Shown: positions 44,095-57,347 of the stretch, piece by piece
How the letters are laid out: each line of letters begins with the position of its first letter
How positions within the stretch are numbered: the first letter of the stretch is position 1
DNA from: Saposhnikovia divaricata
Lineage: Eukaryota > Streptophyta > Magnoliopsida > Apiales > Apiaceae
Reading direction: 5' to 3'
NCBI GenBank assembly: GCA_036435485.1
Contig: CM071597.1
Location: 174,016,147 to 174,080,146, forward strand
DNA: 64,000 nt
Notes under the pieces: model-generated
The model's database searches: none
What the model saw: only the letters and a program-made list of their open reading frames with translations
Told to the model about the DNA's origin: nothing
Made by a program: the position numbers and the translations under genes

Positions 44095-46655
44095 AATATA
44101 TAATAAGCGTAACTCAACCGTCGAATCTAATATTTTTAAAAATATATGATCAAGATTATATCATATTAAAAAGAAAATTATAATTTAAAAAGGATATAAT
44201 TAAAAAAATATTGTATAAAATTATATCATATTAAAAAAGAAAATTATAATCTAAAATGGTTATAATTAAAAAAAAGGATGTATCAGAATTAAATTTTAAA
44301 AAGAAAATTATAATATGAAAAGGATATAATTAAAGAAGGATACAATTGAATTTTTTTTATTTTTTATTAATATTAAAGAAGTTCATATTTACTATTTGAG
44401 CTCTATCTCAAGATCTAGAAATCAGATTTGGATGATTTTACATCCCACCCGAATCTCATAAAATTATCTTTAATTTAATGATGATTTAACAATTATTATC
44501 CAAATTGAAACAAGAGAAAATATAATTACGAATTTTTACATTAATTATATTCAGTGTAGAAGAACTACACATTGATAATCTTATTCAATGTAAAAAACCA
44601 AATTATATATGATTTAAATCATTCACATATACTTTTTCGTATTTCAATATAAACACACTTTTTAGTTTATATGTTAAAAAATAAAATATTTTGTATGCTA
44701 GATCCATCGCTTTTCATCTATTTATTTTATGATCTAACGATTATTATTTATTTTGTCGTATTGAAGACCAGACTTACAAAGTTTTGGAAAAAAATCACTT
44801 TTACACTTATTATTAAAACTATATTTGTATTTGGTTATTAGTAGAATTATCTTCAAATAATAAGTCACTAAGATAGAGAAAAGTTCTATGGAGTACTATT
44901 TAATTGGAATACTTGGAGTACATATACGTTCTGCATTCAAAATATTTTAAAATTCATTATTTTGCAAACCTTGTTATATAAATATCATAATTTCATTGAT
45001 AATCTTGAAAATCATGTATGTTTTGAAATATGTTAATCTTGAAAATTCTTTATGTTTTGCAATCAAAACATATATGTTTTGCAACCCAAATGTGTTTTGC
45101 AGAATAATTCATTTTGCAATATTTTGTTAGCAAAACATACAAAATTTTCAAGATTTTCAATGAAATAGTGATATTCACGTAATAAGCTTTGCAAAATAAT
45201 AAAATTTTCAAAATTTTGAATGCAAAATGTGTGTGTAATCCAAGTACTCCAATTAAATGAGTACTCCATAGAACTTTACTCCACTAAGATAATACCATTA
45301 TATCTTTATATATAATAAGTGTAAATTTTGGTTTGGTCACTATACTGCCAAAATAATCTCAACCATTGAATCTAATATTTTTAAAAATAGACGATCAAAA
45401 TTATATCATATTAAAAAGAAAATTATAATCTAAAAAGAATATAACTAAATAAAGTTGTATAAGATTATATCATATTAAAAAAAATTATAATCTAAAAAGG
45501 ATATAATTAAAAAAAAGGTTGTATTAGATTTAAATTTTAAAAAGAAAATTATAATATGAAAAGGATATAATTAAAAAAGGATACAATTGATTTTTATTTA
45601 TTTTTTTATTAATATTAAAAAAATTCACATTTACTATTTCGGCTTTATCTCGAGATCTAAAAATCAGATTTTGATTATTGTTGTCGTACAACCAGACTAC
45701 CGACCACCAATGTTTTGGATAAAATTGTTCTTACACTTGTTATTAAAAGTTATCTTCAAATAAAAAGGGTATTTTGATAATTAAAACAAAATATAAGTAG
45801 ATTTCATAAATCGAATAGAATTTTCAACATAAAAAATCGTCAATTTCTTCTCTCTTTTATTTCTGCATAGTTTTAATTGGAAAATAGTTGTTAAATCATC
45901 ACTAGATTAAATATTGTTTTATTAATTTCATGTGGGCTATAAAATCGTTTAAATCAAATTTTAAAAATTCAAGATATAGCACAAATATTAAATTCAACGT
46001 GTAAAATCTTATGTATATCAAGCATGGGTCATTACTAGATAATCAAGGTTGTATTGGTTGCCTAAGTACTTTTCTCAACATATTAACAAAAAATCTAAAA
46101 TACGATACATTTAAGATTATCCTCTGAAACAGTTTTTTAGAAGAATTTTAATTATTCAAGGAAAATTTTTAAAAAAACTTATAATTTTTTTTAAAAAAAT
46201 AATAATCCAGGGAGGTGATGGTCCAAAGCACTGCGTCATTGAGTATCTTTTGGCAATTACTTTTCAATTAAATAATGTAAAAAGTAATTTAAAAATAAAA
46301 AAGTTTGCAACATTTATATTTTATTAATTTATCTTGGATAAAATGTTTGATTTTTTTTTTTTTGAGTTGTGAAAATAGATTGGAGTAGGTGAGCTTTATG
46401 CAAGTTCATTTTCCACGTTCCCATTTCATTTTTTGGTCATGCTGTACTTCTTTTGAGAGAAGCATTTTCCTCTAGCTAGTTTGTTTGTGTAGGTGGGTTT
46501 TTATATATTCTGCATGACGGACATTTGGCAGAGGAAGGGAGTACTTTGAGTGGTGACTCATCAATGTATAGGTGAAATATAAATAATAAAAAGATAGAGC
46601 AGGAGGAGAACTACAAAATTAGCAACCAAAAATCAAAACAAGAGGAAGAAGAAGG
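44095..46655. repeat. Segmental duplication, copy 2, upstream of gene B
   Basis: Nearly identical to 22061-24640 (a few per cent difference by eye, with small indels). This copy is continuous with gene B: its right end runs into the probable first non-coding exon of B, so this is likely the source or parental arrangement. Internal direct repeats and the foldback element are as in copy 1. Confidence 0.85.
44882..45275. mobile_element. Foldback/MITE-like element, copy 2 (complete ends)
   Basis: 394 bp. Left end AGTTCTATGGAGTAC and right end GTACTCCATAGAACT are perfect inverted termini, with extended imperfect complementarity inward to a central CAAAACATATATGTTTTGC palindrome. No coding capacity; the superfamily is not determined. 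The minus ORF 45063-45269 is a frame of the hairpin. Confidence 0.78.
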
Positions 46656-46688
46656 GAAAGATTGGTGCATTGCAAAGAGCTACGGAAA
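46495..46688 (+). promoter_or_regulatory. Probable gene B core promoter and non-coding first exon
   Basis: TTTTTATATATTC (about 46498) and GAAATATAAATAATAA (about 46574) are candidate TATA boxes. They are followed by a purine-rich leader (AGCAGGAGGAGAACTAC...) that can end at a GTATGA donor at 46689. A matching acceptor, pyrimidine tract plus CAG, ends at 46913. The equivalent sequence exists in copy 1 at about 24470-24640, but there the leader is cut by the antisense copia fragment. TSS not known. Confidence 0.4.
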
Positions 46689-46981
46689 GTATGAAATCCA
46701 ATTAATCAGATGTTGCAATTGATCTTTCTGCAGTGCATGACAAAAAAAAAAAATTCAATATATCTTTGTTATGCTAAATCTTGGGTTCTTCATTTTGAAG
46801 AAAGAAAATTTTGTGTTCACTAATTTTGATTAATTCTGCCTGTTATTTCATAAGCTCTTTTCCTTGGTATTAGATTTCTTAATTTGCAGATTTTTTTTTT
46901 TTTTTTATTTCAGTTAATCAGTTACTAATCGTTTTCCGGTCGATTTGTCCTCCTACTTCTGATTACTAGATACTGAAAAGA

Positions 46982-48879
46982 ATGGACTCTGTAGACAAGG
47001 GGATGGGAGTTCCAGATGGCAGCTGGAGGGAGAAAAGAAAGAGAGGTAGACCAAGAAAATATGGACTTACTGCACCCATTATACACTCAGTGTCACCCTT
47101 GCCGATTGCTGATTCATCTCCAGCCGGGTTTCCTTCTAATTTTCTTGTGTTCCCTGTTAAAAATCGTACTTTAGTTCCAACAGGATCAGTCTCAGCTGGT
47201 GGCTCACGGAGTAAGGCACTGCACCGTGCCGTTTCCGAAAATTTAGGTAATAGTTTGGATATTTCTTGGCATTTTTTATTTTCATATTTCACTACATTTT
47301 ACGTTTATAGTTTTGATCCCAAGGAGTATTCAGGTGAATCCAGGAAAACATATCTTTTTATATAAGATTATAATATTCCTTTTTTTTTAAAACTAGATTA
47401 TAATATTCTAATGCCATCTTATAAATGAATATATAGAAATTGATAGCTTGAGAAGTTTGTTTTTAGTGGTGGTTTATGGTGTTCTGCTATTTTAGTGAGG
47501 GTAAGTTTTAACACGTTCATTTCATTAAGATCATACGCCAAGTTTTCCATGAAAGGGTCGCTGGTGATTCCTCCTATGGCCCTACTTCTAATAATAGGCA
47601 GGGACGGATCTAGTAGGGGGCACGGGGACACATGTCCTCCTAAAAATATTTAGGTTATGAGTGTTTTAACTGATTTTGAGCTCATTACCTTGCTAATTGA
47701 TATTTATCCAAGAGAAATGCATACAGTCTATTGACCAACTTTCCAAAATGGAGCCCAATGAGTTCAAAAATCATCACAAATATATGCGGAAGCAGTCAAT
47801 TGTAATAATGTGATAACCCTTGAAAATCATGGACTTGAGTCACATTATCCCCTTTTTTGTGTGAATGTGATTTTACTTCTTTGGTTGCCTGACTTTTCAC
47901 TGCCTGTTTATTACTCTGCTATTTGGCAGCAACATCAGGTGCGGAGCATAAATTACTGGTCCACAGTCCTGAGCCTTACAAGAGTAACATGGAAACTGTA
48001 GAGATTACTGGTGGACAGGCACAAATGCAGATACACCAGGTAAATTACCACCGTCCTCTTATGGTGCAATCAACGTGTATATCTTGATAGCCTACGTTAT
48101 TCACTTCTGTTTTTGTATTCAATTAATGCTCTATCTTTCAGTTCGCCTCAAAGTTTGCTGAGCTGAGTACTAGCTTTGAGACTGCTAGGAAGAAAATAAA
48201 GGAGCTGGGGAAGCAAGTACCTGACCTAGTTCAGATCGGAAAGTGGATTAATCAAAATGCCAGCTGGGATGAAAAGAAGAAAGAGCTTGAGAAGGAACGC
48301 GATGAAGCTCGAGAAGCAGCACTTAAAGCTGTTGGCGAGAAGCATGATCTAGAGAAGAAGTTAGACAAGGCTATCAAAGAGGCGGAAGATGCCAAGGCCT
48401 CTGCTAAGAGGGCGATAGACGAGAAGCATGATCTTACGGTGATGTTGGAGAAGGCTGCCAAACAGGAAGAGAGTGTCAAGGCCCTCACTAAGAAGGCAAT
48501 CAATGAGGCTGCTCTCAAATTTGTTGACGAGAGGCGCGATCTCGAGGATAAGTTGGAAAGGGCGGTCAAACAGGTAGAAGATGCCCAAGCGTCCGGAAAG
48601 AAGGCAATATACGAGGCTGTAGCCTCAACGACAAATTGTTACAAGATTTACTTGGACAATTTTGTTGCATCCTTGGGGAGTGGTGAGCGCAAATCTTCGG
48701 AGGACCATGTAACTAAGCTTGTTAAGGCATTGCCCCATGATGATGGGGCCCCAGCCGATGTGGCAGTTGACGTGGTAGAACATCAAGGTGATGGGGATAA
48801 AAACGATGATGGGGCAATGCAACTCCGGATGTCTCCACGTGCAACTAAGCCAAATCCCAAGTACGTACGACGTGAATAG
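46982..48879 (+). CDS. Gene B: AT-hook coiled-coil protein, 3 coding exons
   Basis: Predicted exons 46982-47246, 47930-48039 and 48142-48879, giving 370 aa. The ATG at 46982 follows the leader acceptor at 46913. Exon 1 encodes a canonical AT-hook KRKRGRPRKYG (residues 18-28), identical in style to that of plant AHL proteins, but no PPC domain follows. Exon 2 (110 nt, phase 1 to phase 0) gives the family segment ending QAQMQIHQ. Exon 3 starts FASKFAELSTSFETARKKIKEL, then three related heptad-rich repeats (EKHDLEKKLDKAIKEAEDAK, EKHDLTVMLEKAAKQEE, ERRDLEDKLERAVKQVEDAQ), then NCYKIYLDNFVASLGSGE and a basic tail ending PNPKYVRRE not found in the other members. It is probably a nuclear, DNA-associated coiled-coil protein; function unknown. 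It is the longest member and looks intact. Confidence 0.78.
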
Positions 48880-51580
48880 TGCATGATGAGTGTGTGTTTG
48901 TTATCTTTCTGAGTCGATGCTTTGTAAATCTGTGTGACTCAAGTAGTATGTATGTAAGATGTATGGGGTAATCTTCTGGACAATGCAATATAAGAATGCT
49001 TATATAATCGAGAAGATGAATGGTTACGACATATGTCTAGGTAAAAATAGGTCCAACTTTCAACGTGCTTAAGTTAAAGTAAGAACACCCCCAGCTCTGG
49101 GCTAGACGATGTTGGAGTTGTTTGCATGCGAAGGCAACTAACATATACAGTAATAAACAGAGTAGGCATGGGAATCATCATCTTTTCTGTGTTTTTTTTC
49201 ATAATTCTTGTCTGGGGTTTTTAGTTCTCGTGGGTACATGAACAATTCTTCTGCGGAGTGGCCAGAGATATTTTGTTACTTAGAGGTGTTGACAAGAACT
49301 GCAAACTGTGAAATGCTCTGTACTAGAATGTTTGCAGCAGCATCGCATTGGATGAATTTGAAAATTTTACGGCATTTCGTGGCTCCCAAATTATTCTGAG
49401 TTTTACACTATAACCTCTCTAAGCAATTGCAGGATGTTGTGCGACTGGGAGACTGGCATGGCATGTACCAAAAACAAAATGAAAATGCCTCTGGAATTTT
49501 GAGACAAGTAACAAAAATAATGACCACACAAACAATACATAAAAGAGAACAGAGTTACAGAGCTACTGTCAAGAAATTCTAGATATGAACTGTTTGTATT
49601 GTTGATTTAAATGGAAATGAAGGCAATGTCCAACTACTGGACTGACAGAATAGAAGAAAATTAACTTCAATTCCATATTGGTAATCTGTTCCCCATCCCT
49701 ATTAAATAAATTCTCGAACCGGTGCACCATTACATTGAGAGTGAGTTATGAGATTGCCACTTCCGTTAATAGGATCGATCACCATTTAGCCAAGCCAACG
49801 GCCCAACCCCCAATAAATTAAATTTTGAATCTTGTTTTTTTTTTTCTTTTGTCATGAAATTTAGAATCTTGTTTGATATTGTTATTTCTAGCAATTGCAA
49901 AAATAAATCTAAAATATACAAGTCAAATTTTAAATTTCCAACACTTGCAAAAATTACCCAAGATTAGACTATAAGTTAAATTTTTAAAATAAATTTATAA
50001 TTTTTGGATATGTACTTCTAGTATTGTTTTTGAATAGACTCTTATATATTACATCAGGTGAAGAACATATAAGATGATTTATAACTGAAAAATTATCTTT
50101 ATTTGAAAAACTAAAGAGAATATTTTACTTTTTTAAATAGTATCCCAAAATTTCTAAAATTCGATTTTTTTTAACATCATTCTTAAAAGTTTATATATTA
50201 TAAATTCATAAATTAGTGGATAGCTCATATTTAAGCTTTGATATTGTTGTACATTTGACTTTATTTGATAAATGTAAAAAAAAAATGCATTAACTGCATG
50301 GAGTTGCAAATATATTTGTTAACTATAAAAATAAGGGAGTTACGATATTACTTATTGTTGAAGTTAAATCTATTTTCTTTACTGTATAATAGATAATTAT
50401 GGGACTGTTACATATCAAAATAGTTGAGATAATGCTAAGAATTTCTATAAAAAACATTTGATTGAAAAGACACTTAGAAGTTGTTTGTTCTTTTTATCAT
50501 CGGAACCTTTTTCATACACCAATTTATATAACATAACTATTTACATAAATATAGAATAATTCAATTGAGTTTGTAAAATTTAAGAAAGAGAAACATGTAA
50601 TTTATACGAGAAGTGATGAAAACTACCTAAATGGGATAGAAGTCGATATATACAAGTTAAATCTTATAAACATTTTATAAATATAAGAAAAGAGAATTCA
50701 TAGATTGTAAATGGATTTTTGGAAACGAAATATAAGACTTCTGAGTATATATATATATATGAACTTGAGGCATGCCAAGATGTAAAGACTTTTACGAAAA
50801 ATTGGAAAATAATTTATTGAAAATGCGTTTTTATAATAATCAAGTTTCGATTAGAAAGGATAAGAAGATGTAAGTATGAGCCCCATCATGAATTGTTTAA
50901 ACTTTAAATTTTAATTAAAATTATGAATAATGGGTAAGTATGAGCTCAGACGTGAGTTGTTTTAAATTGTGATTTAAGTTCGTCAGTAATGACCATATAT
51001 GAGCCCCGTGAAATATTTTTTTTTATAAAACAATTAGGCTTATGTGTCTTACAAAGTGTTCTAACATTTCATTAAATAATACACCAATTTCATACACCAA
51101 TTTATCTATCAATAAGTAATACATTTTATATCTAAATACTTCAGGTATTCTATTTAGATTCGGATAAAATTTTAACTTTAAGTTGATCCATGAACTAGTC
51201 ATTTTTAGATTTGGTATCTATATTTTGGTTGAAGATCCATCTTTTTATTTGACCCAATACTAACTCCCCGAATATTTTCACAAAAATATTTTTGAATGAC
51301 GTGTGACTTGTCATAACACATGGTTCATTTTAATTTGTGAACGCATATGAATACACGTGGGATCACATATTATTATCAGAATGTTACCAATTATATTAGT
51401 GCCATATCATCATTTGGGAAAGAATTTCGAAACCGTTTCAGGGTACCTAGCATCTTCCGTACTCATTAGTATTTGATCATTATTGTAATTTAAACTATTT
51501 ATCAAAAATTCAGTAATAAAAATTTGAACAGATCATTTAATTTTGGTAAACTCATTAATGCATATTATTTCATAACATAT
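48880..51580. other. Gene B 3' flank and B-C intergenic region
   Basis: The first few hundred bases are less AT-rich (3' UTR, then unassigned sequence to about 49800, including a 63-codon frame at 49208-49399 without recognisable features). From 49800 the region is AT-rich and shows no gene or clear transposon. A short (TA)n run lies at 50747-50759. Confidence 0.5.
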
Positions 51581-51581
51581 A

Positions 51582-51786
51582 CTCCCTCCGTCCCTCTCAT
51601 TTCTTTACAGTTTCTATTTTGGGACGTCTCTCTCATTTCTTTACATACTATTAATATACATCCACTACTTCACTCCACTTTTTCAACACTTTACAATATT
51701 ACACCCACTAATTCACTTATTTTAATCATATTCCTTTGGTCTCCGTGAAAAAACCTAATGTAAACAACCACGAGGGACGGAGGGAG
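51582..51786. mobile_element. Stowaway MITE
   Basis: 205 bp with inverted ends CTCCCTCCGTCCC...GGGACGGAGGGAG and flanking TA duplicates (51580-51581 and 51787-51788). These are the diagnostic ends and target of Stowaway (Tc1/mariner) MITEs. No coding capacity. Confidence 0.93.
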
Positions 51787-51788
51787 TA

Positions 51789-52107
51789 TAATATATACAA
51801 TAACATATCTAACTAATTTATTCTTAAATTAATAAATTGTAAAATAAAAAAACAACTTACTTATTGTATTAATATTAATTTTTTCAAAATCTTATTATTC
51901 AATCATAAATAAAAGATTATTTCTTTTATTATTATTTTTATTAAATAATTTTTAAAACACCACGGCTATAATCTTATCTAGTCATGGTAAAAAAGGGAAA
52001 ACTCAAAGAATTTTGAAAAATGGGAATACATGAGATGCGGTGAAATTAAGTAATTCCTAACAACACTGCTATTGCTAATTGGGGAAGGACATTTCACCCT
52101 ATTGACT
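51789..52107 (+). promoter_or_regulatory. Gene C upstream region with probable non-coding exon
   Basis: AT-rich, then a less AT-rich stretch ending ATTTCACCCTATTGACT followed by a GTAAGT donor at 52108, which would pair with the CAG acceptor ending at 52734. This mirrors the leader intron proposed for genes B and D. The TSS is not determined. Confidence 0.4.
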
Positions 52108-52766
52108 GTAAGTTTATTTCATCATCGGCACTTATGTAATCTGTTAAAATTGGTTCTTGAATTTACTTTACTGTTTCTAAGAAGATGCCTTGATCTTTGT
52201 TTTTAGGGTTCAATGTCTCTTTTTTTTTTTTTTGTAATTCTTGCTGTCATCTTGGTTTTTTTTTTTTTTTTTGTTGTTGTCTTTTTGCTGGTTCCGGTTA
52301 GTAGTATAAGCTTTATTCTATGAATGTCTATCTACTATGTGATCCAATTAAACTCCCTTTTTACGGTTTTTCGAGGGGATGGTTACTTAACACAGTGTTA
52401 GAATTGGTGTTATGCTCTTTAATTTGATAAAAAAAGGGTTTTCCAGTGAAGGACAGTGTGAAAGCTCTGTATGTTTTTGTCAAAGCTCTGTATATACTGT
52501 GCCTGAGACAGAAATGGGTTATATAAACTGTACCCAAAATTATATGTTACAGTGACACTAGATTGTGTTTGAAAACAGAAAAATCATTTCAGACGACGGA
52601 TGTAAAATGGCATGAATGGAGTTGTCATAATAAATCTCAAACTTGGGTTTAAATTTGGATATGTCATTTGAACCTGTAAGTTGTTTAACGTTTAACTAAT
52701 GACTTGAGATTTCATGGTATTCTCCCTTTTGCAGTGCTGTCTCACTTTTTCGAGTATTATGAGAGG

Positions 52767-54388
52767 ATGTTGATGGATAAGGACTCGTTGCCGAATTCTT
52801 GGATGGAAATTTCTATGAAAACAGCCAATAAGGGAGCAGCTAGTCAGGTTTCCCAACCAATTGTTGCGAAAGAAATGAAAAGGAAGTTCGAGCCCTTTGT
52901 GGATACTGATGAGGAGGACAATCAGCCACTATCTCTAAGGAAGGCTTGGGCTAGTACGGTCGCTAAGCCCGCGGCCCGTAATGCCTCCTCTTCTTCAACT
53001 GCTGGTGCCGCTGCCACAGAGGCTGGGGTGACTGGATCTGGTAAGTTGCACCCCCAACTAATCCTTTCGTGACATTTTTTTTTTCTCATTTTAGGATGTT
53101 TATAAGTTTATAGTTATGCACTTTTGCTCACAAGGTGTTTTTTAAAATGTGATATATTCGTCTATTGTTGAAGAACGAGATATGGAATTGTTGAAGTTCT
53201 TAAGTGACTGAATCCTGCCAAACATTTCTCTTTTTATGTAGGATTATTTTATCCTGGTTATAGATTAATAGCTTGAGGAGTTTTTTTTATAGTGCCTGTT
53301 AATGTTTTTCTGGTATAGAAATGCTGGAGAATGTTTTTATAGAGGCGTATACGGTCTTTGTTTGACAGAATATCCTGACGAGCTCGATGGGTTTCAACAT
53401 AAAATCACAAATATACTCATGAAAGTCAAATTTTGTGACGAGGTTTTCATTGATAATCATGGACACGGCCCATGAGATTTCTTCTGTTTTTCTGAATTTT
53501 TATTGCTATATAGGAGCACTTGTTCTTATTTACTTCTTTGTTTGCCTCATATTTAACCCCTTGTTTATTACTGCTTTTTAGCAGTATCAGGTGACAAGCG
53601 CAAGTTGTTTAATAACCAGCCTGTGTCCAAGTACAAAATTAACATGGAAACTGAAGGGACTATTGCTAGACAGGCACAAAAGCAGATGCGTCAGGTAAAT
53701 TACCTTACTTCTCTTGTAGCTTACTGATATTTATATTTTAATAACTAACTTTATTGGCTTAACTTTTGTATTATTCCGATGCTGTATCTTTCAGGCCGCC
53801 TTAAGTGTTTCAGAGCTGTGCACTGGTTTTGAGACATCAAAGATGCAAAATGAGGAGCTGAGGAAGCAGGTAAACAATCTTGAGGTTCAGATCCAAAAGT
53901 GGAAGCATCAGAAAGCCAGCTGGGATGAGAAGAAGAAAGAGCTTGAGAGAGAACGTGATGAAGGTCGGAGAGCAGCACTCAAAGCTGTTGGCGAGAAGCA
54001 TAATCTTGAACTGAAGCTTGAGGAGGCTGTCAGAAGGGCAGAAGATGCTACGAAGGCAATGTATGAGGCTGCACTTAAAGCTGTTAGTGAGAAGCACAAT
54101 CTTGAGGAGAAATTGGAGAAGGCTGTCAAACAGGCAGAAGATGCCAAGGCCTCTGCTAAGAAGGCAATCGACGAAGCTGTCGCCTCAACCAAGAAATGTT
54201 ACAAGATTGGCTTAGGAAATTTTGTCGCATACCTGGCCAGTGGTGAAGGTAGATCGTTGGTGGACTATGTAAATGAGTTCATTAAGGAGATGCCCTGTCA
54301 TGATATGCCCCCAGCTGATGGGGCAGTTGACATGGCAGGACATAAAGGTGACGTGGCTATAAAAGTTGAATCCCCTTGTTTCCCCTAG
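52767..54388 (+). CDS. Gene C: nuclear-type coiled-coil protein, 3 coding exons
   Basis: Predicted exons 52767-53040, 53585-53694 and 53795-54388, giving 325 aa. The ATG at 52767 (MLMDKDSLPNSWMEIS) is the first after the leader acceptor at 52734 that keeps the frame. Exon 1 lacks an AT-hook. It has a basic KEMKRKFEPF patch, an acidic DTDEEDNQPLSLRK stretch and an Ala/Ser-rich end. Exon 2 (110 nt) encodes VSKYKINMETEGT and AQKQMRQ. Exon 3 begins SVSELCTGFETSKMQNEELR, then WKHQKASWDEKKKELERERD, two repeats of the AALKAV(G/S)EKHNLE type, then TKKCYKIGLGNFVAYLASGE and the tail DGAVDMAGHKGDVAIK. It looks intact. Function unknown; it shares exon structure and exons 2-3 with genes A, B and D. Confidence 0.78.
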
Positions 54389-55216
54389 CTACCACTTAGC
54401 TGAGTATGCAGAGAATGCTACGTTGTCCAGTAACTCTTCTTGATGGTACAGTAAAACATTAGAGCATCTTAATAGGTGTGTGATATCCACATGTGGGCAT
54501 CTTTTGTTAGTGGCGGCTTTTGTTAGTTGTCTTAGTTATTTTCTTTATATTGTGTAGGCCAATTGATGTCAGTTCTAGAAGAAAACTACTTGCACCATTC
54601 TTCTGTTAGTTGTCCTAGTAATGTTCTTCATTGTCAAGGCCAACTGATCTCGGTTTAAGAAGAAAATTGTTTGCACTCATATATAAAGTCATTTTTCCTG
54701 TCTACCATATATCCAGGCTCTTGCTATTGAGTTCAATGCCTCGTCATTGTTGTTTGAAACGGGAAGAAGTATTCCAGAGGCCCGAAGTTGAAACAAACAG
54801 GATATAAATTGATTAGCAATTGATACACTGCAGTCTGCATATATTATATTTTTTCCAGTTTAGACGTTTCTAAATACATTGCTACCCCTATGATGTGAGG
54901 GGGCTAAAATTTGCTTATGACGACGTAGGTGAATTAAGGAAGGTATAATACAACCTCTCAATTGATATTCTCTAAAATCATAATGTTTTTTCGGTACCAA
55001 ATTAGTATCCATGGCATCCACCTAAGCATTCTCTATAATAAAATTTATTTTTTAAATAAAAAAGAAAAAAAAAACTTGTAACATGTACTTGTACGTAACT
55101 TGTTATACTCTGACATTCTTCTATTCATATCTACTACCTTTTCTCTAAGATTTAGGTTTTACATCGTATAATAAATACTATACACATATTAAATGCATAT
55201 TATGAATACTATAGAA
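54389..55216. other. Gene C 3' flank
   Basis: The likely 3' UTR, then sequence with no recognised gene. A phrase around TTAGTTGTC(T/C)TAGT...TTCTT is repeated near 54525 and 54606. AT-rich after 55000. Confidence 0.45.
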
Positions 55217-56141
55217 ACTAGCCGATAACCCGTGCCACACACGGATCGTAATGAATTATCTTAAATTTTTAATTTTTAATTTTTTAAATAAAATAAAATC
55301 TTGAAGCACCAGTTATATATAATACTATATTCTCGATTTTATTTCGATTGCTAGTTACATTATTAAATTGAATTAAATTAATATTTAATATTATTATTTT
55401 AATTAATTAAATTTACATAACTTCATTCTGGTAATATAATAGTAGCTATATTATTAATTGAATTTATTATTAATCTATTATAGATATTTTTTAAATATTA
55501 ATTAAAGGACCTGACTTTTATTTCAATATTTAGCTAATAAACTCATAGTATATAATTCATTATTAAATTAAATCATTATATAATATTACAATTATAATTA
55601 ATGAAATTAATTAATATTTAATGGCATAGGCATGTCACTGTATACATGACATACCATTAAGAGGGTTTCTGCGGAATACATGGCATAACACAGTATACAT
55701 GACATACGATTCAGAGGATTTCTGCTTTTAATAAAGAATATAAATTTGTGTTTGTTAGTTAGATTTTCTTTACTTTTATGCAAAATGCCCATAATTTAAA
55801 GAATTATATCAAAATCTAAACTATCTATACTATATTATAATAACCTAAACATTAAAAATTTTAACACCTATTTTTCGATACTGGTTGTTTTTACCTAATT
55901 ATCCTTACTTATATATTTATATGTTTTTACTTAAATACTCTTACTTATATTTATCCTTAATTATATATTAATATTTTTTCAACAACTAATCAATTTTCTC
56001 TTTTAGGTAAAACTTACCCGTTCTATTTAATTAAATATTGTAATTAATAATAACACTTACCGATTACCTTTTTCAGATAAAATGTATAATTTTTTCTATA
56101 TTTTCTCAATTAAAATCTCCCTTTTCTTAAAATATCACGGG

Positions 56142-56218
<77 letters not shown>

Positions 56219-56330
56219 CATTTAAAAATTTTAAACTTACAAAATTTGTATCTTAAACTTATCAATACAAATTAATAAAAAATTATATACTATTAAAATA
56301 ATCTGTGCATTGCACATGTTGTAAGCTAGT
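55217..56330. mobile_element. Possible degenerate transposon with inverted CCCGTGC-type ends
   Basis: The left end ACTAGCCGATAACCCGTGCC and the right end, read inward, ACTAGCTTACAACATGTGCA are similar. The right end also has a GTGCATTGCAC hairpin 11 bp before GCTAGT, as in Helitron 3' termini. Interior about 1.1 kb, AT-rich, non-coding, including a (TA)n run. The class (Helitron or MULE derivative) is unresolved. Confidence 0.35.
56144..56214. repeat. (TA)n microsatellite
   Basis: About 70 bp of uninterrupted TA dinucleotides. Likely length-polymorphic. Confidence 0.95.
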
Positions 56331-57347
56331 AATAGATATTTTCGATATGAAAATGTTAATGTATATTGTTTTTTTGACGAAATGCATAGAATTATATTAC
56401 TGGATCAAACCAACTCAAAATAAAATAATGGGACAAACCCCCGATTGTCGATACAACCAGGTTGAAAAACAAATAAATTGCTTCCTGATCGTTTAACACA
56501 TTGAACTTAAAAGTTCTTAAAAACTAAAAACGAATTCAAAGACCTGCGATCCAAACTGCGCCAACATCTTTGAAAGCAGCGGTATCACAATTGACCACAT
56601 CACATAAGAATCATTGATACCCCAATGTTCAGAAGCCTCAATTGAATAAACTGAGGTCAGAGGAACGACACTCTAGCTATCTATATACCGGATACCAGCT
56701 ATAAATATGCCGAACATGGGAACCCCCAAATGATGAGCAACACCCCAGCTATCTACATGCTAGATATTGTTTAAATACTAAGAAACTATGTATTTACATG
56801 CATGATAAGGTTTCGGGGAGAACTCCCTTGGAAATAGAATCAGAAAATATGAGATTCAAAATTAGATTTCTAAATATTTTTTAATTTATTTTCACGAAAT
56901 AATTTTACTAACACATTTTAATTATTATTATATAATTTTTAAATTTAATATTTGTATCATTATAATTTTTTTTTAAAAAAATTATCATTATAAATTTTTT
57001 ATATTTACAAATAAATTATTATTTGTAATTGATTTTTTGAAAGCACGTTAGAGATATAAAAATATTTATAACTTTGTTTAATTTTAAAGTTATATCTTAA
57101 AATTGGTTATCTCGGTTTTCTTTTAATACTCTCTTGAACTTTGGCCTTTATATGCATTGGTGGCAATAAAATTAACTTCTTGTTTTGTAAATTAAAGTTT
57201 AAAAACGTGTGATATTTTTTTTTGCAAATAATTTTAGGTGATTAAATCAAGAAATTAAAATTATTATTTTTTAAATTTTCTTTTTTAATTAAAAAATGTA
57301 ACATTAATCTTTTTGGTTTGACCACATGCTAACAATGAAAATAAGTA
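56331..57347. other. C-D intergenic region
   Basis: No gene recognised. 56380-56760 is less AT-rich and may be a fragment of an old element. The rest is AT-rich. Confidence 0.4.

Noticed and set aside
49208..49399. 63-aa ORF downstream of gene B
   Set aside because: No domain, no splice or promoter context and no paralog near A, C or D.
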